A stretch of DNA of 64,000 bases from positions 1,642,497 to 1,706,496 of the forward strand of contig NZ_OX296583.1 in assembly GCF_946463545.1 (NCBI RefSeq), in the 5' to 3' direction. The notes beneath the pieces are model-generated. The model was given only the letters and a program-made list of their open reading frames with translations. It had not been told where the DNA came from and did not search any database. The stretch's first letter is position 1; the number at the start of each line of letters is the position of its first letter. The stretch comes from Methanothermococcus thermolithotrophicus DSM 2095 (GTDB taxonomy: Archaea; AGJL01; Methanococci; Methanococcales; Methanococcaceae). A program made the position numbers and the translations under genes. Positions 18,986 to 27,535 of the stretch are shown here, piece after piece.

Positions 18986-20554
18986 ATTTCAATCGAAGTT
19001 ATTAACGAAGAAAAAAGATCACTAACTGTGAATTCCCCAAAAATGGATCAGTTGTTGGGGGGAGTATTTGCAGCACTTGGCATATATAAAACCGTTCCAC
19101 TTATTCATGGTTCCCAAGGATGTGCCAGCTATGTAAAGAGTATAATAACAAAACACTTTAAAGAACCTGTTGAAATTGCCACTACGGGTTTTTATGAAGT
19201 TTCGGCAATATATGGGGGCAGAGATAACCTGATCTATGGTATTAAAAATATTGTAAAAAACAAACAGCCGGATTTAGTAGTGGTGATGACAACAGGTTTA
19301 AGTGAGACTATTGGTGAGGACATACAAGGTGGATTAAAAAAAGCCACTGAGGACCTTAGCAAGTGTCACGGTAAATCTACAGGTACTGCAAGCACTTCTA
19401 ATACGGCCAAGTTCTGTAAATACGATGAAACGAAACCATGCAACTGTTCAAATCAAAATCATAATGGACAGAGAGGCTGCGAACGTAGAAAATCACGTTG
19501 CGGTGAGACGCAGAAAAGATGTGAGGGTAAAAAATCAAAGTCTTCAGCCAACGTTGTTGCAGTAAGTACCCCATCTTATGTAGGCACCCACATAAATGGA
19601 TATGACAGTACCCTAAAAGAAATTATCAAGGCACTTGTAATGGAAGAAAAAAATAAAACTGGCAGATGTGGAAAGGGCAGTAGTGGCAAATGCAACCCTT
19701 CAGGACGTTCAAATAAAATAAATATAATACCTGGAGTGGTGAATCCAGGTGATGTTAGAGAAATAAAACACATATGCAGGGAAATGAACATATGTTACAC
19801 CCTGCTTACAGATATTACCTCACTTGACCGTCCATTGAGACGTCCAAAGGAAAAGTTTCCAGAATGTGAAACAACAGTTGATGCCATAAAAAGAGCTCCG
19901 AATTCAAAGGCCACAATATCATTTGGAATCGAAGGTATTAGTGGGGCAAAATATCTTGAAAACTTTGGGGTTACATCCTACAATCTAAAGTTCCCAATAG
20001 GAATTGAAAATACAGATAACTTTGTAAAGACATTATCTGAAATATCAGGTAAAGAAATTCCAGATTCCATATGGGACGAGAGAGGCTATGCAATAGATGC
20101 CATGGTAGATGCAAACGGTGTTTTGAGAAACAGAAAAGTTGCAATATTTGGTGATCCAGATAAAGTTATAGGTTTAACAGATTTTGCATTTGAAATGGGA
20201 ATGAAAGTCATAGCTGTCCTTTCTCCTACTAAAACTCCATATTTCACCTCTGAAATGGAAAGAATATCAAGGGAGAATGATGTAAAAATCACCGTATTTG
20301 AAAATGGCGATTTATATCAGCTCCATAAGTTCATAAAGAAAAATCCTATCGACCTGATTATCGGGGATTATAGGGGAAGATATATAGCAAATGAAGAAGA
20401 AATACCTTTGCTTAGGGTTGGATTCCCAGTTATCGATAGGTACGGATACCATAGGAAACCTATGTTAGGATATAGTGGAGCATTGAGAATTGCAGAAGAT
20501 GCTGCAAATCTCTTGGTAGGATCATCAGAAACCTATAAAACTTTACACATTTGA
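18986..20554 (+). CDS. nifN: Nitrogenase cofactor scaffold protein NifN, ATT start and Cys-rich insertions
   Basis: A NifN homologue: GSQGCASYVKS, TTGLSETIGEDI, and GFPVIDRYGYHRKPMLGYSG near the C-terminus. The only standard start is GTG 19028, but that removes the conserved N-terminal segment EKRSLTVNSPKM. The frame is open back to an in-frame TGA at 18974, and GGTGA (18977-18981) is followed by two ATT codons (18983, 18986), so ATT initiation is likely. About 60 residues encoded by 19360-19548 form a hydrophilic Cys-rich insertion (seven Cys, with KPCNC and RGCERRKSRC), and a second at 19655-19710 has two more. They make the protein about 522 residues, longer than usual. Both may bind metal. 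Confidence 0.85.
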   Translation: MSIEVINEEKRSLTVNSPKMDQLLGGVFAALGIYKTVPLIHGSQGCASYVKSIITKHFKEPVEIATTGFYEVSAIYGGRDNLIYGIKNIVKNKQPDLVVVMTTGLSETIGEDIQGGLKKATEDLSKCHGKSTGTASTSNTAKFCKYDETKPCNCSNQNHNGQRGCERRKSRCGETQKRCEGKKSKSSANVVAVSTPSYVGTHINGYDSTLKEIIKALVMEEKNKTGRCGKGSSGKCNPSGRSNKINIIPGVVNPGDVREIKHICREMNICYTLLTDITSLDRPLRRPKEKFPECETTVDAIKRAPNSKATISFGIEGISGAKYLENFGVTSYNLKFPIGIENTDNFVKTLSEISGKEIPDSIWDERGYAIDAMVDANGVLRNRKVAIFGDPDKVIGLTDFAFEMGMKVIAVLSPTKTPYFTSEMERISRENDVKITVFENGDLYQLHKFIKKNPIDLIIGDYRGRYIANEEEIPLLRVGFPVIDRYGYHRKPMLGYSGALRIAEDAANLLVGSSETYKTLHI

Positions 20555-20871
20555 GCCATTTGAGCAAAATTTATTTTTGCGAATATCTTTTATTTTAAGA
20601 TATTTTTACTTTTATTTTTTATTTTTTAACAACTATATATTGTATTTAACAATATAAAAAGGTTTTTAACCGTTTTTTGGGGAAAACGACTAATCTTTGT
20701 ATTTTTCAGCTAAAATATGGAAAATAATATATACCAAAAAATATTAGTTAGCAATTATATTAAGTTAGTATCTGTATAAAATAGTAATTAATATTAATTA
20801 ACATATTGTAAAAATGATGAATTTTGAAAAAATAAACGATATCGACAATAAAATACCCCAGTATCGAAAAG

Positions 20872-20882
20872 TTTATATAATA
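20872..20882 (+). promoter_or_regulatory. Probable TATA box of the mod operon
   Basis: TTTATATAATA follows GAAAAG and lies about 20 bp before the first NrpR-type operator. This repeats the spacing logic of the nifH promoter. Confidence 0.6.
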
Positions 20883-20902
20883 TTATTATATATCATGTGA
20901 TA

Positions 20903-20916
20903 GGAAAGAGATTTCC
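20903..20916. promoter_or_regulatory. NrpR-type operator 1 of the mod operon
   Basis: GGAAAGAGATTTCC matches GGAA-N6-TTCC; the central six bases are not palindromic. It lies downstream of a TATA box and upstream of modA, so molybdate uptake is probably repressed together with nif under ammonia sufficiency. Confidence 0.8.
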
Positions 20917-20935
20917 TTTATTATGTTATAAAGTA

Positions 20936-20949
20936 GGAAATATACTTCC
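20936..20949. promoter_or_regulatory. NrpR-type operator 2 of the mod operon
   Basis: GGAAATATACTTCC again matches GGAA-N6-TTCC and begins exactly 33 bp after operator 1, the same spacing as the nifH pair. It ends ten bases before the first possible modA start. Confidence 0.8.
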
Positions 20950-20970
20950 GATTAAAATATGGGGGATATT

Positions 20971-21786
20971 GTGAAAAAGGCATTATTGCTTATATTGGGT
21001 GTTATCGTAGCATTTTCTGGATGTGTTGATAATCAACCAGATGTAAAAATAACAAACTTTGAAGATCTAGGAAACGATGGAGTAACAATATCCATAGGAA
21101 ACCCAGATCACGTTCCAGCAGGAAAATATGCGGTCAAAGTCATAGATAACTTGAAAAGATCGAATCCAGAACTTGCAGATAAAATATTAAAAAACGTGGT
21201 TTCAAAAGATGCCAATGTTAGGGCAGTTTTGGATAAAGTAGTTTCAAAAGAAGTGGATGCAGGATTTGTTTATAGAACCGATGCGTTTATGGAAAAAGAT
21301 AAAGTAGAAATCATTACAATTCCAAAAGAAATTAATGTAGTCCCTGAATATCCTATTGCAGTATTAAAAGACAGTGATAATAAAAAAGAATCAAATGAGT
21401 TTGTGAAATTTGTTCTTTCAAAAGAAGGGCAGGAAATACTAACAAAATATGGGTTTGTAAGTCCAATAGATAACCCAAAACCTTACAGTCCTGAAAAAAT
21501 TGAAGGAACTATTGTAGTTTATGCTGCTGCGTCATTAACAGATGCATTTAAAGATATAGGAAATGAATTTGAAAAAGAGACAGGATGTAAAGTAAAATTA
21601 TTATTTGCGAGCTCAGGTTCTCTGAGGCAGAAAATAGAAGGTGGAGCAGTAGGTGGAGAAAGTGGAGCAGATGTATTTGCTTCAGCAAGTTTAAAACATA
21701 TGAATCTTCTTGAAAATGAAGGATCTGTAGAAGACCACACCATATTTGCAAAGAATGAACTTGTAGTTATAACTCCAAAACAATAA
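20971..21786 (+). CDS. modA: Molybdate-binding lipoprotein ModA, circularly permuted
   Basis: A periplasmic-type molybdate-binding protein with a lipobox (VAFSGC). The order of its parts is reversed. After the signal comes the canonical C-terminal half (FEDLGNDGVTISIGNPDHVP AGKY ... LTKYGFVSP), and only from about 21505 the canonical mature N-terminus (TIVVYAAASLTDAFKDIG, FASSGSLRQKIEGGA, DVFASAS, ELVVITPK), then the stop. Each half is present once, so the total size is normal for ModA. I prefer GTG 20971 after GGGGGATATT; ATG 20959 would add four residues. After the stop, bases near 21783-21800 read like a frameshifted continuation (PKNNPKNI), a relic of the old order. A five-residue insertion (VGGES) lies near the ADVF motif. 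Confidence 0.85.
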   Translation: MKKALLLILGVIVAFSGCVDNQPDVKITNFEDLGNDGVTISIGNPDHVPAGKYAVKVIDNLKRSNPELADKILKNVVSKDANVRAVLDKVVSKEVDAGFVYRTDAFMEKDKVEIITIPKEINVVPEYPIAVLKDSDNKKESNEFVKFVLSKEGQEILTKYGFVSPIDNPKPYSPEKIEGTIVVYAAASLTDAFKDIGNEFEKETGCKVKLLFASSGSLRQKIEGGAVGGESGADVFASASLKHMNLLENEGSVEDHTIFAKNELVVITPKQ

Positions 21787-21820
21787 TTCCAAAGAATATC
21801 CTGCAAAACAAGTGGTGGAC

Positions 21821-22591
21821 ATGCGACTAATAATCTTTAGATTTTTGATGGGGCTAAGTATTGGTGTATTTATTTTATTGGTAATCATGCCCTTTGTGGC
21901 ATTATTATTCAACATATTTTCAAGCCCTTTAGATATGACTATTGATTACCAATCAATACTACGTCCCTTAATTTTAAGTGTAACTACTTCTCTTGTATCA
22001 ACGTTAATCTCACTTTTTGTTGGGATTCCACTGGCATATATACTCACTTACAAAAAATTTCCACTGAAAGAAATATTTGATACCATTGTTAACCTCCCTC
22101 TCGTAGTACCTCCAACTGTTGCAGGATATTTGCTTTTAATAACTTTTGGAAGGTACGGATTGGTGGGATACCCACTACATGTATTGGGGATCACGATAAT
22201 GTTCACGACTTTTGCAATTGTTATGGCCCAGACGTTTGTAGCCCTTCCTTTTATGGTTAGAAGTATTAGGGCTTCTCTTCAAGATATATCTCCGTCATTA
22301 ATTGATGCTGCAAAAACACTTGGTGCAAGTGACTATGAAATATTTAAGGAGATAATTTTGCCTTTATCAAAAGCTGGAATTATATCTGGAATAATATTGA
22401 CTTATGCCAGAGCAATAGGAGAATTTGGGGCCACAGTGATGGTCTGTGGGCTTTTAGACACCCTACCTATAGCAATATTCAATAACGCATTGAGTGGAAA
22501 CAGAGACATTGCAAATATCCTATCATTAATTCTAATTGTTATATCGTTTGGAATTCTGGCGTTATTTAAAAGAATTGCAGCCAAAGATTGA
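21821..22591 (+). CDS. modB: Molybdate ABC transporter permease
   Basis: A 256-residue ABC permease with about five or six membrane segments. The cytoplasmic coupling motif DAAKTLGASDYEIFKEIILPLSKAGI is the EAA loop that contacts the ATPase, and YARAIGEFGATVMVCG is typical of ModB/WtpB. I chose ATG 21821 after GGTGGAC; an in-frame GTG nine bases earlier is possible. It follows modA by 34 bp and precedes modC by 43 bp, so one transcript is expected. Confidence 0.92.
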   Translation: MRLIIFRFLMGLSIGVFILLVIMPFVALLFNIFSSPLDMTIDYQSILRPLILSVTTSLVSTLISLFVGIPLAYILTYKKFPLKEIFDTIVNLPLVVPPTVAGYLLLITFGRYGLVGYPLHVLGITIMFTTFAIVMAQTFVALPFMVRSIRASLQDISPSLIDAAKTLGASDYEIFKEIILPLSKAGIISGIILTYARAIGEFGATVMVCGLLDTLPIAIFNNALSGNRDIANILSLILIVISFGILALFKRIAAKD

Positions 22592-22634
22592 GGTGGGATA
22601 TATTGGATATAAGTGGTAAAATACGGTGGAACTT

Positions 22635-23801
22635 ATGATAGAAATTAGTAATGTATCTAAAGGACTAAATGGGCAAGAAATTTTAAACGACATAAATTTA
22701 AGTGTAAATGATAACGAAATAATGGTTCTATTAGGACCAAGTGGTTGTGGAAAAACCACCCTTCTAAAAATTATAGCAGGATTGGTAAAACAGGATACTG
22801 GCAACATAATAGTTAACAATACAGTGATAAATAATCTCCTTCCGCAGAAAAGAAATATAGGGTTTGTTTTCCAGGAGTACGCCCTATTTCCACATAAGAA
22901 TGTTTTTGAAAATATAGCCTTTGGACTAAGAATAAGGAAGATGCCAGAACATGAGATTAAAAATAGAGTAAATGAAATAATGGGAGCTCTTGAAATTGAG
23001 CATCTAACGAATAAAAAAATATCTCAACTGAGTGGTGGACAGAAACAGAGGGTTGCACTAGCAAGGGCTTTGGTAATAAATCCCGATGTTTTACTATTGG
23101 ATGAGCCATTAAGTGCTTTAGATCCAGTTTTAAGGGAAAAGTTAAGGGAGGAATTAAAAATCACACTGAAAAAATTGGGGGTTACTGGAATCTATGTGAC
23201 CCACGATTTAACAGAAGCCATGTTGTTGGGGGATAATGTTGCAGTAATGAATAAAGGAATAATTCAACAGATTGGAAAGCCTGATGAAATATTTTATCAT
23301 CCAAAAAACGAATTTGTTGCAAAATTTGTTGGGGTAAAGAATATTTTGAAAGGAACAGTATTAAAATTAGAAAATGACACTGCAATAGTGGAAATAAATG
23401 GTAATAACAATTCAAAAACATCGTTTAAAATAAGAGTTAGGAAATATCCAATATTCGAAACCAGAAAAGAGATATCCCTATGCATTCATCCAGAGGATGT
23501 TGTATTGGATAGGGTTAAAACCGGAGATGTTGAAAATCAAAGAATTAGGGAGCTCCTTACATCATTTGGAAATAACACAATAAGGGGAAAGGTTATCGAC
23601 ATAGTTCCAAATGGTTCAGTATTAAAAGTTGCTGTAGATATAGGTAGTATGGAGATGTATGCAATTACCACAAGAAATTTATTGAAATACGATATAAATG
23701 ATGAAGTATGGGTTTCATTCAGTAAAGATGCCCCCCACCCAATGTGTGGTAAAAAGTGCAAATCTAAAAATCGAAAATCTTCATGTAAGTGTAAAAACTG
23801 A
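22635..23801 (+). CDS. modC: Molybdate ABC transporter ATPase with Cys-rich tail
   Basis: A 388-residue ABC ATPase with Walker A GPSGCGKTT, Q-loop FVFQEYALFPH, signature LSGGQKQRVALARAL, Walker B LLLDEPLSALD and switch His in VTHDLTEA. The C-terminal third (from about residue 245) is a TOBE/MOP-like regulatory region that could bind molybdate. The last 20 residues contain MCGKKCKSKNRKSSCKCKN, with four cysteines, an unusual basic Cys-rich tail. ATG 22635 is preceded by GGTGGAACT. It shares the operon and NrpR control with modAB. Confidence 0.9.
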   Translation: MIEISNVSKGLNGQEILNDINLSVNDNEIMVLLGPSGCGKTTLLKIIAGLVKQDTGNIIVNNTVINNLLPQKRNIGFVFQEYALFPHKNVFENIAFGLRIRKMPEHEIKNRVNEIMGALEIEHLTNKKISQLSGGQKQRVALARALVINPDVLLLDEPLSALDPVLREKLREELKITLKKLGVTGIYVTHDLTEAMLLGDNVAVMNKGIIQQIGKPDEIFYHPKNEFVAKFVGVKNILKGTVLKLENDTAIVEINGNNNSKTSFKIRVRKYPIFETRKEISLCIHPEDVVLDRVKTGDVENQRIRELLTSFGNNTIRGKVIDIVPNGSVLKVAVDIGSMEMYAITTRNLLKYDINDEVWVSFSKDAPHPMCGKKCKSKNRKSSCKCKN

Positions 23802-23860
23802 TTCAAAAATATTTTATATATGTTTTCATCTACCATAAATTAATATTTAGGAGGTATACA

Positions 23861-24355
23861 ATGTCAGCCATAACAATCAAAAAAGATATAGACGAGATTA
23901 AAAGGAAGCTAACTGAAAAAAATACTGAAGTTTTAATGGTAATAGGTTGCGGTAAATGTGCAAAGATCAGTAAAACTGGAGGTCCTGATGAAGTAAAAGA
24001 GATGAAGAAAATATTAGCTGAAAATGGGTTCAAAATATTTGAACATGATGAATTACCTGATTCCTTAGAAGATAGTTTATGCAAATACGATGCTGTTAAG
24101 GCATTGGCAGAAGATGTTGGAGGGAGCTCCTTTGATTCCATATTGGTACTTGCATGTGGGGCAGGTTTAAAATGTGTTGCAGATAATTTTGAAAATAAAA
24201 AAGTGATTTCAGGGTTAAACACCATAGGAGTGGGCATAAAAGACAAACTCACATGTATTGCATGCGGTGATTGTAGTTTTGATGACGGCATGTGTAAAAG
24301 ATTGGCAATACTTGAAGAGATAAATGAAAATTTGAAAAAATCATATTTTAATTAA
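23861..24355 (+). CDS. Cys-rich protein resembling the MTHFR C-terminal zinc domain
   Basis: A 164-residue protein with cysteines in VIGCGKCAK, DSLCKYD, LACGAGLKC and CIACGDCSFDDGMCKR. The pattern and the alternating GCGxC/ACGAG motifs resemble the methylenetetrahydrofolate reductase C-terminal-like family (PF12225) found alone or next to redox enzymes in anaerobes. The start is well supported by AGGAGGTATACA. It is 59 bp after modC on the same strand, so it may be the last gene of the mod operon. A [4Fe-4S] or zinc role is likely; the partner is unknown. Confidence 0.7.
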   Translation: MSAITIKKDIDEIKRKLTEKNTEVLMVIGCGKCAKISKTGGPDEVKEMKKILAENGFKIFEHDELPDSLEDSLCKYDAVKALAEDVGGSSFDSILVLACGAGLKCVADNFENKKVISGLNTIGVGIKDKLTCIACGDCSFDDGMCKRLAILEEINENLKKSYFN

Positions 24356-24407
24356 TTTTATTTTAATATATTTCGCAAGAAGTCCCTTTCTATAAGAGAG
24401 ACGTAAT

Positions 24408-25199
24408 TCACAAGGACCTTTTAAAGAATTCATCATATTTATTGATATCATCTTTTTCAGGGCTTTTATTTCCATAATACACTTTTTCAAATATTTCTGT
24501 TATTGTTTCTATTCCCTTAATGTTACCATACCTATTGCATATCTCTCTTGGAGTTAGGGATTTATGGGCATTTAGTTTACTAATAAACCTGCAGTATGCT
24601 TTAATTATGCCCTCAACATATTTTTTATTGGTTATTAAACTTACAAACATGGGATAAATATCCACTATTTCTTTTTTAATGGCTTCAAATGTATTATTAT
24701 CATTTATACTATCTACTATTGTGTTACCTCTTTTATATCCTCTTTTAATGAATCCCGCAATCACAAACAAAATAAGTGATATGCTCAAAAGCCACATGTT
24801 GTTATTTTTACCGATTAATCTCGAATTTAAATCATACTCAAAAAATGTCCCTGTATTTATAAAATATTCAACAGAATGTAATCTCATCTGTTCAAGTATC
24901 TTCGTTGGAATGGTTATATTTGATTCCATCATCTCTTCAATGTCGTTATATTCATGTGTTTTTTTATAATAGGTTGCCAAATGCACAACATAGTTTATCT
25001 CATGATTGTCAAAAATATTTTCAATAGGGACTTTATCTATATCATAAAATGTTATATTATCTAACAAATGGTCTATTCTCCAAGTGTTGGAAAAACTTCT
25101 TTTAAGAATTATTACCTCATAATTTTGATTTATTAATTCCTCTAATAAATGACTTCCTATGAACCCAGTGGCTCCTGTCAGTAGTACTGTTTTGGACAT
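24408..25199 (-). CDS. Chimeric gene: truncated NDP-sugar epimerase fused to a DUF4129 C-terminus
   Basis: Residues 1 to about 118 are the N-terminal half of an NAD-dependent epimerase/dehydratase (TGATGFIGSHLLEEL, INTGTFFEY) that stops before the catalytic YxxxK. The sequence then switches to a membrane segment (MWLLSISLILFVIAGFI) and a cytosolic tail with LTPREIC and ITEIFEKVYYG, the signature of DUF4129 proteins. ATG 25199 has AGGTGGGATA upstream. The gene follows rfbF by 8 bp, where a CDP-sugar dehydratase or epimerase is expected. The DUF4129 part belongs with MoxR/DUF58 operons such as the one at 8-12 kb. A deletion or recombination has joined two unrelated genes, so neither activity is likely intact. 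Confidence 0.75.
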   Translation of the reverse strand: MSKTVLLTGATGFIGSHLLEELINQNYEVIILKRSFSNTWRIDHLLDNITFYDIDKVPIENIFDNHEINYVVHLATYYKKTHEYNDIEEMMESNITIPTKILEQMRLHSVEYFINTGTFFEYDLNSRLIGKNNNMWLLSISLILFVIAGFIKRGYKRGNTIVDSINDNNTFEAIKKEIVDIYPMFVSLITNKKYVEGIIKAYCRFISKLNAHKSLTPREICNRYGNIKGIETITEIFEKVYYGNKSPEKDDINKYDEFFKRSL

Positions 25200-25207
25200 T
25201 ATCCCAC

Positions 25208-25981
25208 CTATTCTTTCCATATTTTCCATGGTGCATTGCCTGAGCTCCACATTTCTTCCAAGTCCATCTTATCTTTTAATTTATCCATAGGTTTCCAGAA
25301 ACCGTCATGGAAATAAGCCATTAATTCCCCATCTTTTGATAATTTTTCCAGAGGTTCTCTTTCCCATATTGTATTGTCGTCTTTTATGTAGTTAATTACT
25401 TCTGGCTCCAATACAAAAAACCCCCCATTTATCCAGCTATCTTTATTGTCCATTTTCTCAGCAAAACTTGTAACTTTATTGTTTTCCAATTTTAATGCCC
25501 CAAATCTTCCCTCAGGCTGTGTCGCAGTAACTGTTGCCAGCTTACCATGGCTTCTGTGAAATTCAATGAGCTCTTTTATGTTAATATTTCCTACTCCATC
25601 ACCATAAGTTAGCATAAATGTCTCATCATCTAAGTATTTGGCCACCCTCTTGAGTCTACCGCCAGTCATTGTATTGAGTCCAGTATCTACAAGAGTAACC
25701 TTCCATGGTTCAGAATAGTTGTTGTGTATTTCCATACTGTTATTTTTAATATCTATTGTTACATCACTATTATGCAAAAAGTAATTGGCAAAATACTCTT
25801 TTATAACATATCCTTTATATCCAAGGCATATCACAAAATCATTAAATCCATAAGTAGAATATATTTTCATAATATGCCATAAAATTGGTTTTCCCCCAAT
25901 TTCTACCATTGGCTTTGGTATGCTGTGAGTTTCTTCTGCCAATCTTGTTCCAAAGCCTCCTGCTAAAATTACTACTTTCAT
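25208..25981 (-). CDS. rfbF: Glucose-1-phosphate cytidylyltransferase
   Basis: A 257-residue nucleotidyltransferase that makes CDP-glucose from CTP and glucose-1-phosphate. It begins [24 protein letters not shown]; the LAEET substitution is typical of RfbF rather than Rml[12 protein letters not shown] contains the metal Asp, and [13 protein letters not shown] follows. The usual next gene is rfbG (CDP-glucose 4,6-dehydratase), but here it is replaced by the chimeric gene. The start at ATG 25981 follows a GGTGAAACT site. Confidence 0.92.
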   Translation of the reverse strand: MKVVILAGGFGTRLAEETHSIPKPMVEIGGKPILWHIMKIYSTYGFNDFVICLGYKGYVIKEYFANYFLHNSDVTIDIKNNSMEIHNNYSEPWKVTLVDTGLNTMTGGRLKRVAKYLDDETFMLTYGDGVGNINIKELIEFHRSHGKLATVTATQPEGRFGALKLENNKVTSFAEKMDNKDSWINGGFFVLEPEVINYIKDDNTIWEREPLEKLSKDGELMAYFHDGFWKPMDKLKDKMDLEEMWSSGNAPWKIWKE

Positions 25982-26472
25982 AGTTTCACCATTACACTTA
26001 ATTTAAAGTAATGTTACTAAAAAATTCATCATATTGTTAAATTCTAGTCCCCTTTTGTTAAAATGCCCCATATGGAAGATAAATTTAATAAAGAGTTATT
26101 AGCATATATAAATTACCCTCAGAGCTCCGTTAATCCCAACTAAACCAACACTCTAACAACCTTCCTAACTTTCATATTCTTAGAAGTCAGAGTATAGTAA
26201 CTAACTGTATAATAATTTATAACTTTATTATATCAATAAATTATAAATAATTATTCCTAATTTTCAAAATAAAAGGAAAAGCATGAAAGATATATTAAAT
26301 CAACGAATCCAGAAATAAAATTAATTTAATTACGCAATTAAAACATATAAAAAATTAACTGAAAAAATAGAAAAATCCCATAATTAAAATAAAACTACCA
26401 GTATTTTAAAACGAAACAAGACAGTAGAAGAGCAGACCTATGCAGATGATTAAATGATCATTCTTAACCACA

Positions 26473-26532
26473 TGAAATCAACTGAGCTCCCAAAATACAT
26501 AAAATATCGGAGCTCCCTAAATGAAAAATTAT
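26473..26532 (+). repeat. Dispersed GAGCTC repeat unit
   Basis: The unit reads AAATCAACTGAGCTCC, about 15 AT-rich bases, then TATCGGAGCTCC and CTAAATGAAAAATTAT. Closely similar units occur near 27536-27600, and partial ones near 27683, 28669, 28728, 29918 and 30000. The rest of the 575-bp gap (25982-26556) is AT-rich with no gene that I can see, apart from another GAGCTC near 26131. Confidence 0.55.
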
Positions 26533-26993
26533 AGTCATATTAAATTGAGGGCATAATTATAAAAACCTAATAAGTTGTATGTATTCTTTTTTTATTTCGT
26601 TACCTATATTATCTTTTTTAACATCCAATCTTTTTTGTAGTTGTTTAAACCTGTTTTTCTCATAGAACTTAATTAATTTTTCATTATTTAAGGTCTCAAT
26701 TAAAACAACTCTTCCACCAACAACTTCATGGGCATCATAAATATTGGAAATAGCACTTTCTAATAGATAACTCCCACTAATCTCATTCCAAAATATATCA
26801 TTTTTTCCCAACTGTCCGATTAAATAAATTGGAAACTCTGTTTTATCTTTTGAAATTCCATCTAATCTTTTCAACGTCTTCTTTGAAACTTCTTCAACAA
26901 TTTTTAAAATAGACGATGTTAAAGTAAAGTACCCTAAAATATTGGTGGTTCCTTTTTTCATAACCAAATATGTTCTGCTTTTGTTTTTTTATT

Positions 26994-27051
26994 CAATCAC
27001 CTGAACGAAGTGAAGGTGAGTTATAAAAATCACGAAGCGATTTTTATTCAA
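26994..27051 (-). repeat. Double-hairpin palindromic element (type A) splitting a gene
   Basis: On the minus strand: TTGAATAAAAATC-GCTTCGT-GATTTTTATAACTC then ACCTTCAC-TTCG-TTCAGGTGATTG. Both hairpins are near perfect. It interrupts the acetyltransferase gene and supplies stop codons. Confidence 0.8.
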
Positions 27052-27133
27052 ATAAAATAGAAGAATTTTTTAAAAAATTTTCCACATCTATATTTTTAGA
27101 GCATTTAAATGTATTGAGTAAGTTTTTAACTTT

Positions 27134-27180
27134 TCGTAGCGAAGCGGAGAGCAACGAAATGCGAAACATTTCGTCTAATT
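27134..27180 (-). repeat. Double-hairpin palindromic element (type B), in frame inside a gene
   Basis: On the minus strand: ATTAGACGAAATG-TTTCG-CATTTCGTTGCTC, then CGC-TTCG-CTACG. The ATTAGACGAAA/TTTCGTTGCTC boundaries are shared with the copy at 30032-30080 and, loosely, with those at 43574 and 61590. Confidence 0.75.
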
Positions 27181-27216
27181 CTTTACCATGGTTATTTAAT
27201 AGGATTTTTAAAGGAA

Positions 27217-27393
27217 TTATAACGGCATGTTCTTCGCCCATTTAACCCCCTCTTTTAATGCCGTCCTTGTTCTTATCCTGATCTCTTCTGATATTGGTGA
27301 TTCTTTTGAAGGTTTTTCCAATTCCTCCAATAACCATTTAGCAACTTTTTTATCTTTAATAATACAAACACCCTCTTCCAATAATGTTGCCAT
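27217..27393 (-). CDS. Small antitoxin-like protein upstream of the GNAT gene
   Basis: A 58-residue charged protein beginning MATLLEEGVCIIKDKK and ending EGVKWAKNMPL; family not recognised. ATG 27393 is preceded by GGTGAAATT. It overlaps the start of the downstream acetyltransferase by 25 bp, as antitoxins overlap toxins in type II modules. The toxin half is broken, so this gene may be a remnant of a decayed module. Confidence 0.5.
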   Translation of the reverse strand: MATLLEEGVCIIKDKKVAKWLLEELEKPSKESPISEEIRIRTRTALKEGVKWAKNMPL

Positions 27394-27535
27394 AATTTCA
27401 CCCAATTATCACATTTATCAAATTATCAATATTTTATTTGCAACAACCCGTATCTACGTGTGAGTTACCATTTTATTATATTATATCCACAACAATATAT
27501 AAATTATTGGATATATTAGAGCTCACCTTAACCAC

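Larger units (their letters stand above)
26557..27241 (-). pseudogene. GNAT-type acetyltransferase toxin, split by a palindromic element
   Basis: Two pieces rejoin into one GNAT protein of the TacT toxin type. The 5' piece (27241 to 27044) ends KCSKNIDVENFLKNSSILFE and stops. The 3' piece (from about 26967) resumes at TYLVMKKGTTNILGYFTL and continues through GQLGKND, the acetyl-CoA region and FYEKNRF. Between them lies a type A palindromic element with in-frame stops (26994-27051). The 5' piece carries a second, in-frame type B element (27134-27180) encoding roughly LDEMFRISLLSASLRK. The start overlaps the upstream antitoxin-like gene. The toxin is probably inactive. Confidence 0.7.

Noticed and set aside
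20555..20900. Search for nifX or nifB after nifN
   Set aside because: The gap is AT-rich with no reading frame; neither gene is present in this window.
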